A stretch of 64,000 nucleotides of DNA from Verrucomicrobiaceae bacterium E54 (GCA_022548915.1 JAKZES010000009.1:1-64000), one strand, 5' to 3'. Shown: positions 18,069-28,192, counted from the stretch's first letter. The notes: generated from the letters alone by a model not told the origin. Translations and numbers: made by a program.

Positions 18069-21000
18069 ATGCGCCTCCTCCTCACCCTGCTCGTGTTCGC
18101 CACGGCCGCCTTCTCCCAGGACGACCTGCGTTTCCTGTCCTCGACGACCTACCACGACCCGGCGACCTCGACCAACCACGCCTATTTCATGTGGCAGGCC
18201 GAGAACCTCGAAGCCCTGCGCGATCTCTCGCTCGAGGTCTACGCCAAGCCCGGCCAACCGGGCGCCACCGCACCTTTCACCCGCCGTGGCCGCATGGCCT
18301 TCCAGACCAACGTCGCCGTCCTCGAGGCCCTGCTCGACAGCCTGCCCGACGCACTCATCGACGCCGACCTGCTCGAAGAACGCATCGACGGCCTCTTCGG
18401 TTCGCTCCTTCCCGCCGACGATCTGTCCCTCGCCATGAAGGTCTCCGGTGTGCTCCAGGTTGCGCAAACCGACCCCGCCGTGTTCCGCCGGCTGGTTTTC
18501 TTCTCCCGAGCCCATCCCTTCGTCGGCATCGCCATGGGCACCGGCGCCAGCTTCCCTCTCAGCACCCCGGTCACCACCTTCGAGCTGCGCAGCGCCAGCG
18601 GCGACGAGGCGGTCGTCGAGGCCCGCTTCACCCTCGATCTCAACAATCCGCCTACCATTCCCGAGCCCGGCCCACCGGTGCACGTGATCGATGAAAGCGC
18701 CAGCGGCCACCTCAACGCCAAGATCCGCTGGGGGATCCCCGACGACCTCGCCCGCAAAACCGCGCTGACCTACGGCTTCAACCTCTATCGCCTCGACCGC
18801 GCCTTCGCCGAGGGCGCCGGCTACCACACCACCCCGCCCGCGCCCGCCGCGATGACCGCCCTACTGACCTCGAACCCCGCCGAGGCCGCGCTCGTCAATC
18901 GCGTCCCGCTGATGCCCATCGCGAACCTCTCGCCGGTCGAAGCCGCCGACCTCGTCGCCGATCCCGACACCGCCTTCATCACCGACGACCGCGGCGTGAT
19001 GCTCGACAACGCCACCACGCCCTTCAACGACGGCGATGCCTTTTACTACTTCGTCGCCGCCCGCGACATCCTCGGCCGGCCCGGCACCATCTCCGACGGC
19101 ACCCTGGTCACGATCTGCGACCGCCAGCGCCCGCAACCGCCGATCCGCGCCCGCGTCGCTCACATCCACGACGGCTCGGCCCCGGTCACCGATTTTCTCC
19201 GGGTCTCGTGGGAGGGGCCGCGCGACGGCGACGCTCCCGACTTCTACTACGTCTATCGTTGGGAAAACCCGGCCCAAATGCTACAGGCCGCCCACCCCTT
19301 CGTGCCGGCCGACCACCGCGTCTCGGGCGTGATTCCACACGATCCCGCGGTCACCCGCTACAGCTTCGATGACAACGGCTCCGGTGCCCCGCAACTCGTT
19401 CCCGGCGGCTACCGCACCACCGGCGACGACGGCAAGACCTACTGGTACTCCGTGCGGGCCGTGAAGAACACCGCCTGCGGCCCGCTCTACAGCGGCAACT
19501 CCAGCCCGGCCTGGGGCGTGCTCCGCGACCGCATCGGACCCAATGCCGCGGGTGCCTCCTCGGTCGTCGCCACCCGCAGCTTCCCGGAGGTCACCCACAA
19601 CGACCCCTACACCCGCAACCCGCTTCCCGGCGAAGACCCCGCCTCCTACACCGGCCCCGGACCCTACAAGCTGCGCATCACCGTCACCCGCCAGGACCCC
19701 CGCATCGAAGGCGCCATCCTCTATCGCTACGCCCAGGACAACAGCCCCAACGGCTTCTCCCTCACCAAGATCGGCCAGAAGCTCTTCTCCACCGGCAACG
19801 ACGTTCTCGAGGTCAAGCTCGACGCTCCGGCCGACCTGTTCAGCGGCGACAACGAGGGCTTCATCGCCGTCGCCCGCGACCTCCAAGGCCGCATCGACTA
19901 CGATCTCGTCCTCGACGCCCAACTACCCGACCCCTCGCCGACCGTCGTCACCGAACTGCCCTTCCTTGCCGACGTCGTCCAGAAAACCACCACCATCACC
20001 GGTGGCAGCGTGGGCGACGATCCGGTGCACGACAGCATCGACGAAACCACCGGCGACACCAACCCGGTCGAGGTCACCTTCGATCCCTCGAACGACGCCC
20101 GCGAATACAAGCTCTACAAGCGCATCGACGGCGGTGCGCTGCTGCTCGTCGACCAGGGCGAGGTCGAGGACCCGGCGGTGGACATCACGCTTGAGGACGG
20201 GGCGCTGCCGGCCAACTCGTCGCAGGTCTGCTACTTCGTCCAGTATTTCGATGAACACGGCAATCCGAGCCCGCTCGCCGATCTCGGTTGCGTGCGCACC
20301 ACCGCCAAGGTGGATCTGCCCGTGCCCATCCTCGCCCGACCCGAGAAGGCCGGCACCGAGGTCGACCCGCAGGTCACCCTGCGCTGGTTCAGCGAGACCG
20401 AGGGCGTCGAACGCTTCCGGGTTTACATCGAAGCCGGCGACACGCCGGTCGCGGCCGACTACTCGCCCGACCTTTCGCCCGTCCTCATCACCAGCCTCAC
20501 GGCGACCGCGACCACGATTCCGAGCATTCCCACCCTCGGCAGCGGCCGCGCACCGAGCAGCTCCTCCTTCGCCGGCGCGGCCGCTGGCTTCCGCGCCTAT
20601 CAGACCGGTCGCGTCGGCGGCAACTTCGGCGATCCCGCCGAACCAAACCAGTTCGAGGTCACCTTCAGCATCGCCAGCGGCGTTGATTACCGGTTCTACA
20701 TCGAAAGCGTCTCCCCTGCCGGCGACACCTCCGGCCCGTCCAACACCGAGCCCTTCACCTGGTCGCCGTCGCCCGCGGCCGTCGGTCCGCTCGTCCCGTG
20801 GCCGGCCCGCTCACTGCCGCCGGTCGACGACGCCTTCATCTCCGAGGTCAAGGCCCAGTATGTCGAGAACAGCACCGAGGATCGCTACTACCCGGTGGTG
20901 AAGATCGGCGAGATCACCGGCAGCACGGCCCAGACCGGCGCCCAAGTCTCGATCAGCGGTTCGGAGGCGGGCCAGGCCTTCCGTCAGGATCCCTTCTACT

Positions 21001-21380
21001 ACAACGAGAGCGTCACGCTGAACCTCTACACCAGCTCCGGCGGAGAAACCGCGCTGCCCTTCGTCCTCTACCGCTACCAGGTGGCCAACGAGTATTTCCC
21101 CGAGGTATCCGGCGATGTCCTCCAAGTCTCGCCGCGCATCGACCGCATCCGCACTGTCGACGGCGACCGCGACGGCATCTCCATCGTCACCATCGTCGAT
21201 CCGTTCTTCGAGCTTCTCCACGACCCCGAGGAAGGTCACTTCGGTGTCTACGTGAAGGATACTCAGGGTGCCGTCCGCGGCGCGACCTACAAGTACGTCC
21301 TCGTCCGCTTCAAGGACGACGGCGAGATCGACCGATCCTTCCCCACCAACGAACTCTTCATCCCCTTCGTCGATCCCTGA
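18069..21380 (+). CDS. Giant secreted protein with fibronectin-like repeats, 1103 aa
   Basis: Signal peptide MRLLLTLLVFATAAFS. The mature protein has several segments resembling fibronectin type III domains, for example SDGTLVTICDRQRPQPP followed by an FLRVSWEGP strand, LPVPILARPEKAGTEVDPQVTLRWF, and YRFYIESVSPAGDTSGPSN. Tyr/Asp-rich linkers join them. The C-terminal 200 residues (YPVVKIGEITGSTAQTG onward) do not match a domain I know, and no catalytic motif is seen. It lies 107 bp after the 1794-aa gene and 110 bp before the 1223-aa gene, and a shared operon is likely. Adhesion or matrix function is inference. Confidence 0.7.
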   Translation: MRLLLTLLVFATAAFSQDDLRFLSSTTYHDPATSTNHAYFMWQAENLEALRDLSLEVYAKPGQPGATAPFTRRGRMAFQTNVAVLEALLDSLPDALIDADLLEERIDGLFGSLLPADDLSLAMKVSGVLQVAQTDPAVFRRLVFFSRAHPFVGIAMGTGASFPLSTPVTTFELRSASGDEAVVEARFTLDLNNPPTIPEPGPPVHVIDESASGHLNAKIRWGIPDDLARKTALTYGFNLYRLDRAFAEGAGYHTTPPAPAAMTALLTSNPAEAALVNRVPLMPIANLSPVEAADLVADPDTAFITDDRGVMLDNATTPFNDGDAFYYFVAARDILGRPGTISDGTLVTICDRQRPQPPIRARVAHIHDGSAPVTDFLRVSWEGPRDGDAPDFYYVYRWENPAQMLQAAHPFVPADHRVSGVIPHDPAVTRYSFDDNGSGAPQLVPGGYRTTGDDGKTYWYSVRAVKNTACGPLYSGNSSPAWGVLRDRIGPNAAGASSVVATRSFPEVTHNDPYTRNPLPGEDPASYTGPGPYKLRITVTRQDPRIEGAILYRYAQDNSPNGFSLTKIGQKLFSTGNDVLEVKLDAPADLFSGDNEGFIAVARDLQGRIDYDLVLDAQLPDPSPTVVTELPFLADVVQKTTTITGGSVGDDPVHDSIDETTGDTNPVEVTFDPSNDAREYKLYKRIDGGALLLVDQGEVEDPAVDITLEDGALPANSSQVCYFVQYFDEHGNPSPLADLGCVRTTAKVDLPVPILARPEKAGTEVDPQVTLRWFSETEGVERFRVYIEAGDTPVAADYSPDLSPVLITSLTATATTIPSIPTLGSGRAPSSSSFAGAAAGFRAYQTGRVGGNFGDPAEPNQFEVTFSIASGVDYRFYIESVSPAGDTSGPSNTEPFTWSPSPAAVGPLVPWPARSLPPVDDAFISEVKAQYVENSTEDRYYPVVKIGEITGSTAQTGAQVSISGSEAGQAFRQDPFYYNESVTLNLYTSSGGETALPFVLYRYQVANEYFPEVSGDVLQVSPRIDRIRTVDGDRDGISIVTIVDPFFELLHDPEEGHFGVYVKDTQGAVRGATYKYVLVRFKDDGEIDRSFPTNELFIPFVDP

Positions 21381-21385
21381 AATGA

Positions 21386-21408
21386 GGAGCGCGGCTTTCC
21401 AAGCCGCC
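21386..21408. repeat. Dispersed small hairpin, variant copy
   Basis: GGAGC followed by stem GCGGCTT, loop TCC and stem AAGCCGC. It is a variant of the 17963 family, with the same 5' flank and a different stem. Confidence 0.6.
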
Positions 21409-21469
21409 GTCTTTCATCGCCCCAACCAACGGAGGTCCCGCAGCTCACCCGCTCCCACCAAATCTTCCC

Positions 21470-21490
21470 CACTGATCACTGATCACTGCC
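21470..21490. repeat. Three 7-bp units (CACTGAT) before a start codon
   Basis: CACTGAT, CACTGAT and CACTGCC run directly into the ATG at 21491. It has the same 7-bp period as the longer arrays in this window, and occupies the position where a ribosome binding site would be expected. Confidence 0.6.
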
Positions 21491-24400
21491 ATGAAACTCC
21501 CGCTCATCCTGATGGCGACCGCCCTCCCCGCGGCGGCCATCAACCCTCGCCACACCTACACGACGCCCGCCGAACTCCAGGGATTCGGCGATTTCAACGC
21601 CGACAGTCGGCTCGACGTGGTCGTCATCGACCGCCCGACGGGGCTCCACCGCGTCGGCCTCGGCCAGCCCGACGGCTCGCTGATCTGGCAGGCGCCGAAA
21701 CCCACCGGCTGCCCCGACGCCGAAGCGCTCGCGGTCGGCCCGGTCGTCTCGGCCACCAGCGACCAGATCGTCGTCACCGGCAAGTCCGCCAACCAGCTCT
21801 TCATCATCGACCCTTCCGCACCCTACGTTCGCCCGTGGGTCCACACTCCCCAAGGCATCGGCCCGGCCGCCGTCGCCGCGGTCGATCTCAGCCTTCCCGG
21901 CAACGACCCCACCCTGCTCGACCTCGTCACCGCCACGCACTGGAACTCCGCCCCCAACACCCACCAGCGCCAGCTCGTCCAGTCGCTTTCGAGCGGCCCC
22001 GTCGATGCTGGCACCATCAACACCGGCTCGCCGCTGGCCGACCTCGCCCGCGTCCAACTCGACACCGCCGGACCCGAACACTTCGCCGCCGTCCTCCGCG
22101 GCGGCACCGACCAGTTGCGCCTGATCGACGCCACCGACCCCTTGCTTCCGTTGCTCGGCTCCCTGCCGGGCCTCTCCCTCGGCAGCGATTTCGTCCACGC
22201 CCCATTCCTTGGCAGCGCGCTGTCGCAGTTCGTCCTCTTCACCCCGGGCACCGAGGACATCCTCTACTCGCCGTGGAGCGGCACCGCCCTCGCCAGTCCC
22301 GTTTCGAAGAACACCGGACCCGACCCGGTGTTCGTCGTCAACCTGATCGACGACGGCACGCACCTCGGCATCGCCGTGATCTACAATGACGGCTCCCACG
22401 CCGGACTCTTCCACTTCGACGCTTCGGGAAACCTCATCCCCGACGGCGCCATCCACCCGCCCGCCGGCGAAACGCTCAACGGCATCCTGTGCCACACCCC
22501 GGGGCACTTCGCCGCCCTGTCCGGCCCGCCGGGCACCGGTTCTACCACCACCACGCCCTACTCGCACGACGGCTCCGACTGGGTCGCCGGCACCCCCGAA
22601 TCGCTCGACCCGCTCGACACCGTGAGCACCCGCGCCAACGTCTTCGTCTATGACAAGGAGCCGCTGGTCAACGACGACGCCAGACTTGTCGAGACCTTCC
22701 AGGTCCCCGACTGGAGCAGCACCTTCACGCTGACCCTTTCCGGCGGCGGTGGTCCGGCGGGCATGGCACTCACCGTGGAAACCTTCGACGGCGAAGCCAG
22801 CGGACTCGACAACCCCGCGACCACCAGCGTCCCAGGCCTGCCGCCGGCCGGGCTTTCATCGAAGGCCCTCATCAACCAGAACCAGCCCGAGGTCGCCGTC
22901 TCGTCGACCTCCGGCACGCTCGGCATCGTGCCCATCCAGATCTCCATCGACCCCCCAGCCGGCACCTACACCCGCTACGTTGCCCCCGAACTCGTCGTTC
23001 CCGACCCGACCGGCATCGACGCCTTCTACCGCACCAGCCTTGCCGATCCCTGGACCACCTACACCTTCGGCACCGCCATCACGCCGCCCGGCGACACCCT
23101 CGAACCCTTCACCGTCTGGTTCTACGCCGAGGACAGTAGTTCCGGCAGGCGCTCGCCGGTTCACCAGGCCGACTACGCCTTCACCGGGGAACCGGGCGAA
23201 CTCGACTCCGATGGCGACGGCGTGCCCGACTTCGTCGAAATCCAGAAGGGCCTCGATCCGCTCGCCGGTCCCGACTCCGACGAAGACGGCCTCACGGACC
23301 TCGAAGAACTGCTCTACGGATCGGACCCTGCCAACGACGCCGAAACCGCGACCTACGGCGGCGACGTGCTCGACCTCCCGCCGTCCCGAACCAACGACGA
23401 GGATGGCGACGGCCATTCCGACTTCGCCGAGTGGACCGCCGGATCGAATCCCTTCGACGCCGGTGACACGCCCGCCGCCGACGCGCTGGCCGAGTACGGC
23501 AACACCTTCGATCTTAACGTCCTCCCCCTTTCCCACTCGGGCAGCCCCGGCGATCCACCGGACCGCAAGTCCTTCGCCATCGGCGACCCGACCTTCTCCC
23601 CCACGGACGTCCGCGCCCACGACCTCGGCGCCCGCCTGCTCGCCACTGCCCCGACCGGCAATCACGGCGGCGGCACACTCGCCGACCCCCATGCCCGCCT
23701 GACATCGCTGCCGGCAACCGGTCGCGACGAATTTGTCATCGTTTCCACCCCGGCGACCTTCGACTGTGAGAATCCGGACGACAGCCCGGGCACCGGCCGC
23801 GAACTCATCGGACTCGTCCCCATTCCTTCCCTCGACGCCGGACCCGTCCCCTTCACCGGCAGCGCCAGCTCCACAGCCGCCGACTGGATCAGCGCCGCTC
23901 AGGCCCACTACGCCTCACTGCCCCGCGCGACCATCGACCAAACGCTCGATCTCCACGACACCCTTGCCTACCTGCTGTGGGAACGCCTCGCCGGCGAACT
24001 CCTCACCGACCGCGGCCTACTCACCGGTCCGCTGCCGCTCGGTCTCGCAACCTTCCGTGACACGGTCGAGGACGAGTCCCAGACCGCCACCGCCGACGAT
24101 CTGCTGCAGCTCCAATCCTACGTCGATGCCGGCGATCCGGGCATCCTTCTGCAACAGCTCGCCGCCGCGATCACGGCGGAAATCGACAGTCCGACCAGCG
24201 TCACCACCAGCGCCCTCAAACAACTCGCGAACCAGATCTATCAGCTCTCCGCCGCCCAAGCCGACGAGGATCGCGGCCTGTTCCCCTCGCCTTTCGAAAC
24301 CCTTCGCGACATCGTCCGCCACCTGCCCACCGATCCCGGCGATCTCGACGGACTCATTCCCCTTCCCGGAGACGATCCGACGACTCCGATCAGCTACGCC

Positions 24401-25162
24401 GGTGGCCACACCCTCGGCACCGCCGGCATCGTCCGCGCCGAACAGGCACTCATCCACCTGCTCACGCTCGTCCCCGGGCGCCCGACCGCGACCTACAGCG
24501 CCGAGGTTACCGCCACCAGCTTCGCCACCCCGGTGCCGGTCCTTGAAGACAGCACCAGCGGCGCCGGGCTGCGGCTCTTCGACGCCGACGGCGACCCCTT
24601 CGTGTTCCCGCAGTCGCTCGACCTGCCCGCCGGCACGACACTGGAGGTTCTCGCCTTCACCGACCGCACCGACCTGCCCGCCGGCGACGGCACCGCCCTG
24701 GAAACCATCAGCGCCACCATCACCGGCTTCCCCGAGGGCACGCCCGGCGACCTGAACCAGAATGCCATCGACGACGAATACGAGGACTACTTCTTCGGCG
24801 GCCCGGTGGATCCCTTTGGCGACGAGGACGGCGATGGCTACATCAACCTCCAGGAAGCCCTCGACGGCACCCATCCCGCCGACGCCGCCAGCACGCCCGG
24901 CGGCACCCCGCTGCCCGACGCCCCGCCGCCGGTCGAGGTCGCCGTCAGCGGGGGCGACCTCGTCTTCACGCTCGAGTTCCCCAGCGAATACGGTGATCGG
25001 ATCCACTTCCTCCTGCAGGGCTCCGGCACCAGCCTCTCGGCCGCCTTCATCGAAAGCACCGATGCGGCCACCGACTCCGGGTCGAATGAATACACCCTCA
25101 GCATCCCGAAGCCGTCCGAGACCCGCAGCTTCTACCGTTTCCGTCTCGGCCTGCGCCCGTAG
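21491..25162 (+). CDS. Giant secreted protein with FG-GAP-like start and calcium repeats, 1223 aa
   Basis: It opens with a short signal peptide (MKLPLILMATALPAAA). The first 400 residues contain FG-GAP/VCBS-like sequence (FGDFNADSRLDVVVIDRPTG), pointing to a beta-propeller. Around residues 575-660 are thrombospondin type 3-like calcium repeats (DSDGDGVPDFVE; DSDEDGLTDLEELLYGSDP; DEDGDGHSDFAEW), and near residue 1110 another (DEDGDGYINLQEALDGTHP). The C-terminus (SFYRFRLGL) is the ending typical of verrucomicrobial secreted proteins of this type. It is the third gene in the giant-protein cluster and probably acts outside the cell or at the surface. Confidence 0.72.
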   Translation: MKLPLILMATALPAAAINPRHTYTTPAELQGFGDFNADSRLDVVVIDRPTGLHRVGLGQPDGSLIWQAPKPTGCPDAEALAVGPVVSATSDQIVVTGKSANQLFIIDPSAPYVRPWVHTPQGIGPAAVAAVDLSLPGNDPTLLDLVTATHWNSAPNTHQRQLVQSLSSGPVDAGTINTGSPLADLARVQLDTAGPEHFAAVLRGGTDQLRLIDATDPLLPLLGSLPGLSLGSDFVHAPFLGSALSQFVLFTPGTEDILYSPWSGTALASPVSKNTGPDPVFVVNLIDDGTHLGIAVIYNDGSHAGLFHFDASGNLIPDGAIHPPAGETLNGILCHTPGHFAALSGPPGTGSTTTTPYSHDGSDWVAGTPESLDPLDTVSTRANVFVYDKEPLVNDDARLVETFQVPDWSSTFTLTLSGGGGPAGMALTVETFDGEASGLDNPATTSVPGLPPAGLSSKALINQNQPEVAVSSTSGTLGIVPIQISIDPPAGTYTRYVAPELVVPDPTGIDAFYRTSLADPWTTYTFGTAITPPGDTLEPFTVWFYAEDSSSGRRSPVHQADYAFTGEPGELDSDGDGVPDFVEIQKGLDPLAGPDSDEDGLTDLEELLYGSDPANDAETATYGGDVLDLPPSRTNDEDGDGHSDFAEWTAGSNPFDAGDTPAADALAEYGNTFDLNVLPLSHSGSPGDPPDRKSFAIGDPTFSPTDVRAHDLGARLLATAPTGNHGGGTLADPHARLTSLPATGRDEFVIVSTPATFDCENPDDSPGTGRELIGLVPIPSLDAGPVPFTGSASSTAADWISAAQAHYASLPRATIDQTLDLHDTLAYLLWERLAGELLTDRGLLTGPLPLGLATFRDTVEDESQTATADDLLQLQSYVDAGDPGILLQQLAAAITAEIDSPTSVTTSALKQLANQIYQLSAAQADEDRGLFPSPFETLRDIVRHLPTDPGDLDGLIPLPGDDPTTPISYAGGHTLGTAGIVRAEQALIHLLTLVPGRPTATYSAEVTATSFATPVPVLEDSTSGAGLRLFDADGDPFVFPQSLDLPAGTTLEVLAFTDRTDLPAGDGTALETISATITGFPEGTPGDLNQNAIDDEYEDYFFGGPVDPFGDEDGDGYINLQEALDGTHPADAASTPGGTPLPDAPPPVEVAVSGGDLVFTLEFPSEYGDRIHFLLQGSGTSLSAAFIESTDAATDSGSNEYTLSIPKPSETRSFYRFRLGLRP

Positions 25163-25193
25163 CTGCGGCGACCCACCACGGGTCTGGCAGCTA
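25160..25193. other. Nested inverted repeat after the giant-gene cluster
   Basis: TAGCTGC (25160-25166) pairs with GCAGCTA (25187-25193), and inside it GACCC (25170-25174) pairs with GGGTC (25180-25184). It begins within the stop codon of the 1223-aa gene. It may end the transcript, but no U-tract follows. Confidence 0.4.
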
Positions 25194-25242
25194 TCCGGAC
25201 CGCAGGCTTGAAATCCACGGCACGCCCTCCGAAGCTCCGCCC

Positions 25243-25362
25243 ATGAAGTCCTGCCTCGGCATGCTGATTGCCATCGTCCTGCTGGTCGCCGTCCTCGGCA
25301 CGCTGGGCGGCATCTACTACCTCAGCACCACCGCCGAATTCTCGCGGGTGGAAGCACCCTGA
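25243..25362 (+). CDS. Small single-pass membrane protein, 39 aa
   Basis: The ATG at 25243 opens a 39-codon frame: MKSCLGM, then a hydrophobic helix (LIAIVLLVAVLGTLGGIYYL), then STTAEFSRVEAP. The layout (one helix, then a short polar tail) and a codon use like its neighbours support a real gene. I believe similar short proteins ending in YYLSTTAEFSR occur in other Verrucomicrobia, from memory and unchecked. The function is unknown. It sits 80 bp after the giant-protein cluster. Confidence 0.55.
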   Translation: MKSCLGMLIAIVLLVAVLGTLGGIYYLSTTAEFSRVEAP

Positions 25363-25380
25363 GGCAGCTCAGTTCTGTTC

Positions 25381-25490
25381 GTAGTTCCCCCTTCAGGGGG
25401 TCTTCGGTCCGTTCGCTTTGAGCGGGCGCAAACGTTCAATTTTGTGGTCGGGATACGCCGGGCTGAAAGACCTCCTAAAGGAGGAACTAC
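25381..25490. repeat. Pair of inverted 24-bp hairpins (BIME-like)
   Basis: 25381-25404 reads GTAGTTCC, CCCTTCAGGG, GGTCTT. 25467-25490 is its reverse complement with three changes, and two of these are a paired C:G to T:A change inside the stem. The 62 bp between them hold nothing I recognise. Two inverted, structure-conserving copies resemble REP/BIME elements. Confidence 0.75.
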
Positions 25491-25552
25491 CTACGCCAAT
25501 GGCGTGCCAGTTGGGGTTGCCGTTTCCGTGAGAGGTGCCGACCTTTCCGAAG

Positions 25553-25592
25553 GAAGAAAAAAGGCCGCCACCCCTTGCGGAGTGACGGCCTT
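25553..25592 (-). terminator. Rho-independent terminator of pnp
   Basis: After the pnp stop, the minus strand reads AAGGCCGTCAC, a 10-nt loop, then GTGGCGGCCTT followed directly by TTTTTT. The stem is about 10 bp with one mismatch and a clear U-tract. Confidence 0.85.
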
Positions 25593-25607
25593 GAAACGGG
25601 ATAGGGA

Positions 25608-27761
25608 TCAGTCTTCCGAAGATTCCGCATCATCGGATCCTTCGGACTGTTCGGCCTTCTGGTCGCGGAGGTAGGAGCGGCGGCTCATCTTCACGCGGCC
25701 CTTCTCGTCGACGCCGATGCACTTGGCGGTGACGATGTCGCCCTTCTTGAGCACGTCCTCGACCTTCTCGGTGCGGCCTTCCTGCAGCTCCGAGATGTGG
25801 ATGAGGCCGTCCTTGCCGGGCAGCACTTCCATGAAGGCGCCGAAGTTGGTGACCGAAACCACCGGGCCGGTGTAAACTGTGCCGACCTCGATCTCCGCGA
25901 AAATGCGGTCGATGAGTTCCTTGGCGCGCTGCAGGCCCTCCTCCTTGGAGGCGTAGATGTGCACGGTGCCGTCATCCTCGATGTTGATGTCGGCGCCGGA
26001 CTCGGCCTGGATGCCCTTGATGTTCTTGCCGCCGGGCCCGATCAGTTCGCCGATGCGGTCGGCCGGAATCTTGACCGACACGATGCGCGGGGCATTCGGG
26101 CTGAGTTCCTGCGGACCGGGGATCACCTCGTTCATCTTGGCGATGACCTTGGTGCGGCCGTCCTTGGCGATGCGCACGCCCTCCTCGAGGATGGACAGCG
26201 GAAGACCGGGCAGCTTGAGGTCGAGCTGGAAGCCCGTCACGCCCGCGTCGGTGCCGCAGAGCTTGAAGTCCATGTCGCCGTAGAAGTCCTCGGAGCCGAT
26301 GATGTCGAGCAGCACCTTGTGCGCCTTCAGCGTCCCGTCCTCGTTCCACTCGGTCACCAGACCGGCGGAAATGCCGCCAACGGGTGCCTTGAGCGGCACG
26401 CCCGCTGCCAGCAGCGCCATGCTGCCGGCACAGACGGTGGCCATCGAGGTCGAGCCGTTGGACTCCATGACCTCCGAGGAGATCCGCATCGCGTACGGGA
26501 ACTCGTCCTCGTCGGGAATCACCGGTGCGATGGAACGCTCGGCGAGCGCACCGTGACCGATTTCGCGGCGGTTCATGCCGCCCATGCGTCCGGTCTCACC
26601 CACCGAGAACGGAGGGAAGTTGTAGTGGAGGATGAAGCGCTTGCTGTCCTCGCCACCGGCATAGTTGTCGAAGAACTGCTTCTCGTCGGCCGGAGCCAGC
26701 GTGCAGATGCCCATCGCCTGGGTTTCGCCGCGGGCGAAGATCGCCGAACCGTGAACGCGGGGCAGCGAGTTGGCTTCGGCAAAGAGCGGACGGAGATCGC
26801 CGACCTGGCGACCGTCGGCGCGCACGCCCTTCTCCATGATCGAAAGGCGGAAGGCCTTCTTCTGAATGTATTCGAAGACCTGCTCGATCTCGAAGTCGGT
26901 CGTCTCGGGATACTTCTCCTTGATCGCGGCTTCCACCTCGTCGCGGAGGGCGCCGACCTTCTTGCCGCGCTCGACCTTCGACGCCGCGTAGATCGCATCC
27001 TCGATGCGGTCGCCGGCGACGGCGTAACCCACTTCGAGAAGCTCGTCCTTGGCGACGGTCACCTCGTATTCACGCTTCGGCTTGCCGGCGAGCTTCACCA
27101 GCTCCTCCTGGGCTTCGACCAGCTTGGTCACGCTCTCCTGGGCGAAGTGCAGCGCCTTGATGAAATCATCCTCGGGCAGCTCGTCGGCGGCGCCTTCGAT
27201 CATGATGACGTCCTGCTTGTTGCCGACGTAAACGAGGTCGAGATCGCTCTCCTCGCGCTCATCGAAGGTGGGGTTGATGACGAACTCGCCATTGACCCGG
27301 CCCACGCGCACGGCGCCGATGGGGCCGGCAAAGGGAATGTCGGAAACCGCGAGGGCGGCGGAAGCACCGTTCATGGCGACGATGTCCGAGTCGTTGATCT
27401 GGTCCGCCGAAAGCAGCAGGGCGACGATCTGGGTGTCGTAAAGGTAGCCCTTCGGGAAGAGCGGCCGCAGCGGGCGGTCGGTCATCCGGCAGGTGAGGAT
27501 TTCCTTCTCGGTGGGGCGGCCTTCGCGCTTGAAGTAGCCTCCCGGGAACTGGCCGGCGGCCGATGCTTTCTCCTTATACTCAACGGAGAGCGGGAACCAG
27601 GTCTGGCCCTCGCGGATCTTGGTCTGCGAAACCGCCGTGCAGAGAACCACGGTCTCGCCGCAGGTCACGACGACAGCGCCGTCCGCCAGTTTGGCGAGCT
27701 TGCCGGTTTCGAAGGTAATGGGGTTCGAGCCGACCTGGCCCGTAACGGTATGGATGTTCAT
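25608..27761 (-). CDS. pnp: Polyribonucleotide nucleotidyltransferase
   Basis: 717 aa. Two RNase PH domains are visible ([16 protein letters not shown] at the N-terminus; [14 protein letters not shown] starting the second core near residue 330). A C-terminal KH domain ([16 protein letters not shown]) and an S1 domain ([33 protein letters not shown]) follow. The catalytic [12 protein letters not shown] segment is intact. The enzyme degrades RNA 3' to 5' with phosphate, in the degradosome or alone. The start MNIHTVTG at 27761 lies 173 bp after rpsO, in the classical rpsO-pnp order, with a strong hairpin between them. An acidic Ser/Glu/Asp tail ends the protein. Confidence 0.97.
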   Translation of the reverse strand: MNIHTVTGQVGSNPITFETGKLAKLADGAVVVTCGETVVLCTAVSQTKIREGQTWFPLSVEYKEKASAAGQFPGGYFKREGRPTEKEILTCRMTDRPLRPLFPKGYLYDTQIVALLLSADQINDSDIVAMNGASAALAVSDIPFAGPIGAVRVGRVNGEFVINPTFDEREESDLDLVYVGNKQDVIMIEGAADELPEDDFIKALHFAQESVTKLVEAQEELVKLAGKPKREYEVTVAKDELLEVGYAVAGDRIEDAIYAASKVERGKKVGALRDEVEAAIKEKYPETTDFEIEQVFEYIQKKAFRLSIMEKGVRADGRQVGDLRPLFAEANSLPRVHGSAIFARGETQAMGICTLAPADEKQFFDNYAGGEDSKRFILHYNFPPFSVGETGRMGGMNRREIGHGALAERSIAPVIPDEDEFPYAMRISSEVMESNGSTSMATVCAGSMALLAAGVPLKAPVGGISAGLVTEWNEDGTLKAHKVLLDIIGSEDFYGDMDFKLCGTDAGVTGFQLDLKLPGLPLSILEEGVRIAKDGRTKVIAKMNEVIPGPQELSPNAPRIVSVKIPADRIGELIGPGGKNIKGIQAESGADINIEDDGTVHIYASKEEGLQRAKELIDRIFAEIEVGTVYTGPVVSVTNFGAFMEVLPGKDGLIHISELQEGRTEKVEDVLKKGDIVTAKCIGVDEKGRVKMSRRSYLRDQKAEQSEGSDDAESSED

Positions 27762-27894
27762 GATGTTGTTTGCTGTCTTGCATTGCCCCGCCGGCACGGC
27801 AGGGACTTGGTGGGTTTCGGACAGTCCCTCGAAGAAAATGACTAGGAGGTCTTTCCCGGGGAACCCGCAGAGGCGGGAGCACCGTTTCAAGCGA

Positions 27895-27923
27895 AACGGC
27901 CACGGGGATTTCCCGTGGCCGTT
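27895..27923 (-). terminator. Strong hairpin between rpsO and pnp
   Basis: AACGGCCACGGG and its complement CCCGTGGCCGTT form a perfect 12-bp stem with a 5-nt loop, 12 bp after the rpsO stop. Only short U-runs follow. In other bacteria this gap holds an rpsO terminator and an RNase III site that controls pnp, and either role is possible here. Confidence 0.65.
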
Positions 27924-27934
27924 CCGTAGAAAGT

Positions 27935-28192
27935 TTAGCGACGAAGGCCGAGGCCCTTGATCAGCTTCTGGTAGCGCTCCTCGGAATGCGCCTTGATGTA
28001 GTCGAGGAGCTTGCGGCGCTGGGCCACGAGCTTGAGGAGTCCGCGGCGCGAGGAGTTGTCCTTCTTGTGCGTCGCGAGGTGAGCCGTCAGGTGGACGATT
28101 CGCTTGGTCAGCACGGCGACCTGATAGTCGGCGCTGCCGGTGTCGGTTTCGTGGACCTTGTAATCGGCCGGATTGATGGTGCTTTCGCTCAT
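27935..28192 (-). CDS. rpsO: 30S ribosomal protein S15
   Basis: 85 aa. It has the S15 pattern: [46 protein letters not shown], and a C-terminal KGLGLRR. The HKKD-SSRRGL stretch is the 16S rRNA-binding core. It binds the central domain of 16S rRNA early in 30S assembly. It is followed by pnp on the same strand, and S15 often represses its own mRNA through leader structure, but I see no clear pseudoknot to claim. Confidence 0.97.
   Translation of the reverse strand: MSESTINPADYKVHETDTGSADYQVAVLTKRIVHLTAHLATHKKDNSSRRGLLKLVAQRRKLLDYIKAHSEERYQKLIKGLGLRR

Noticed and set aside
12577-25162. A Tc-type toxin complex
   Set aside because: Size, helical middle and FG-GAP-like third protein recall TcA/TcB superficially, but there are no RHS/YD repeats, no SpvB-type start and all three have signal peptides.
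25444-25674. A small protein between the hairpins and pnp
   Set aside because: Its frame runs through the hairpin repeat and the pnp terminator; there is no ribosome binding site.
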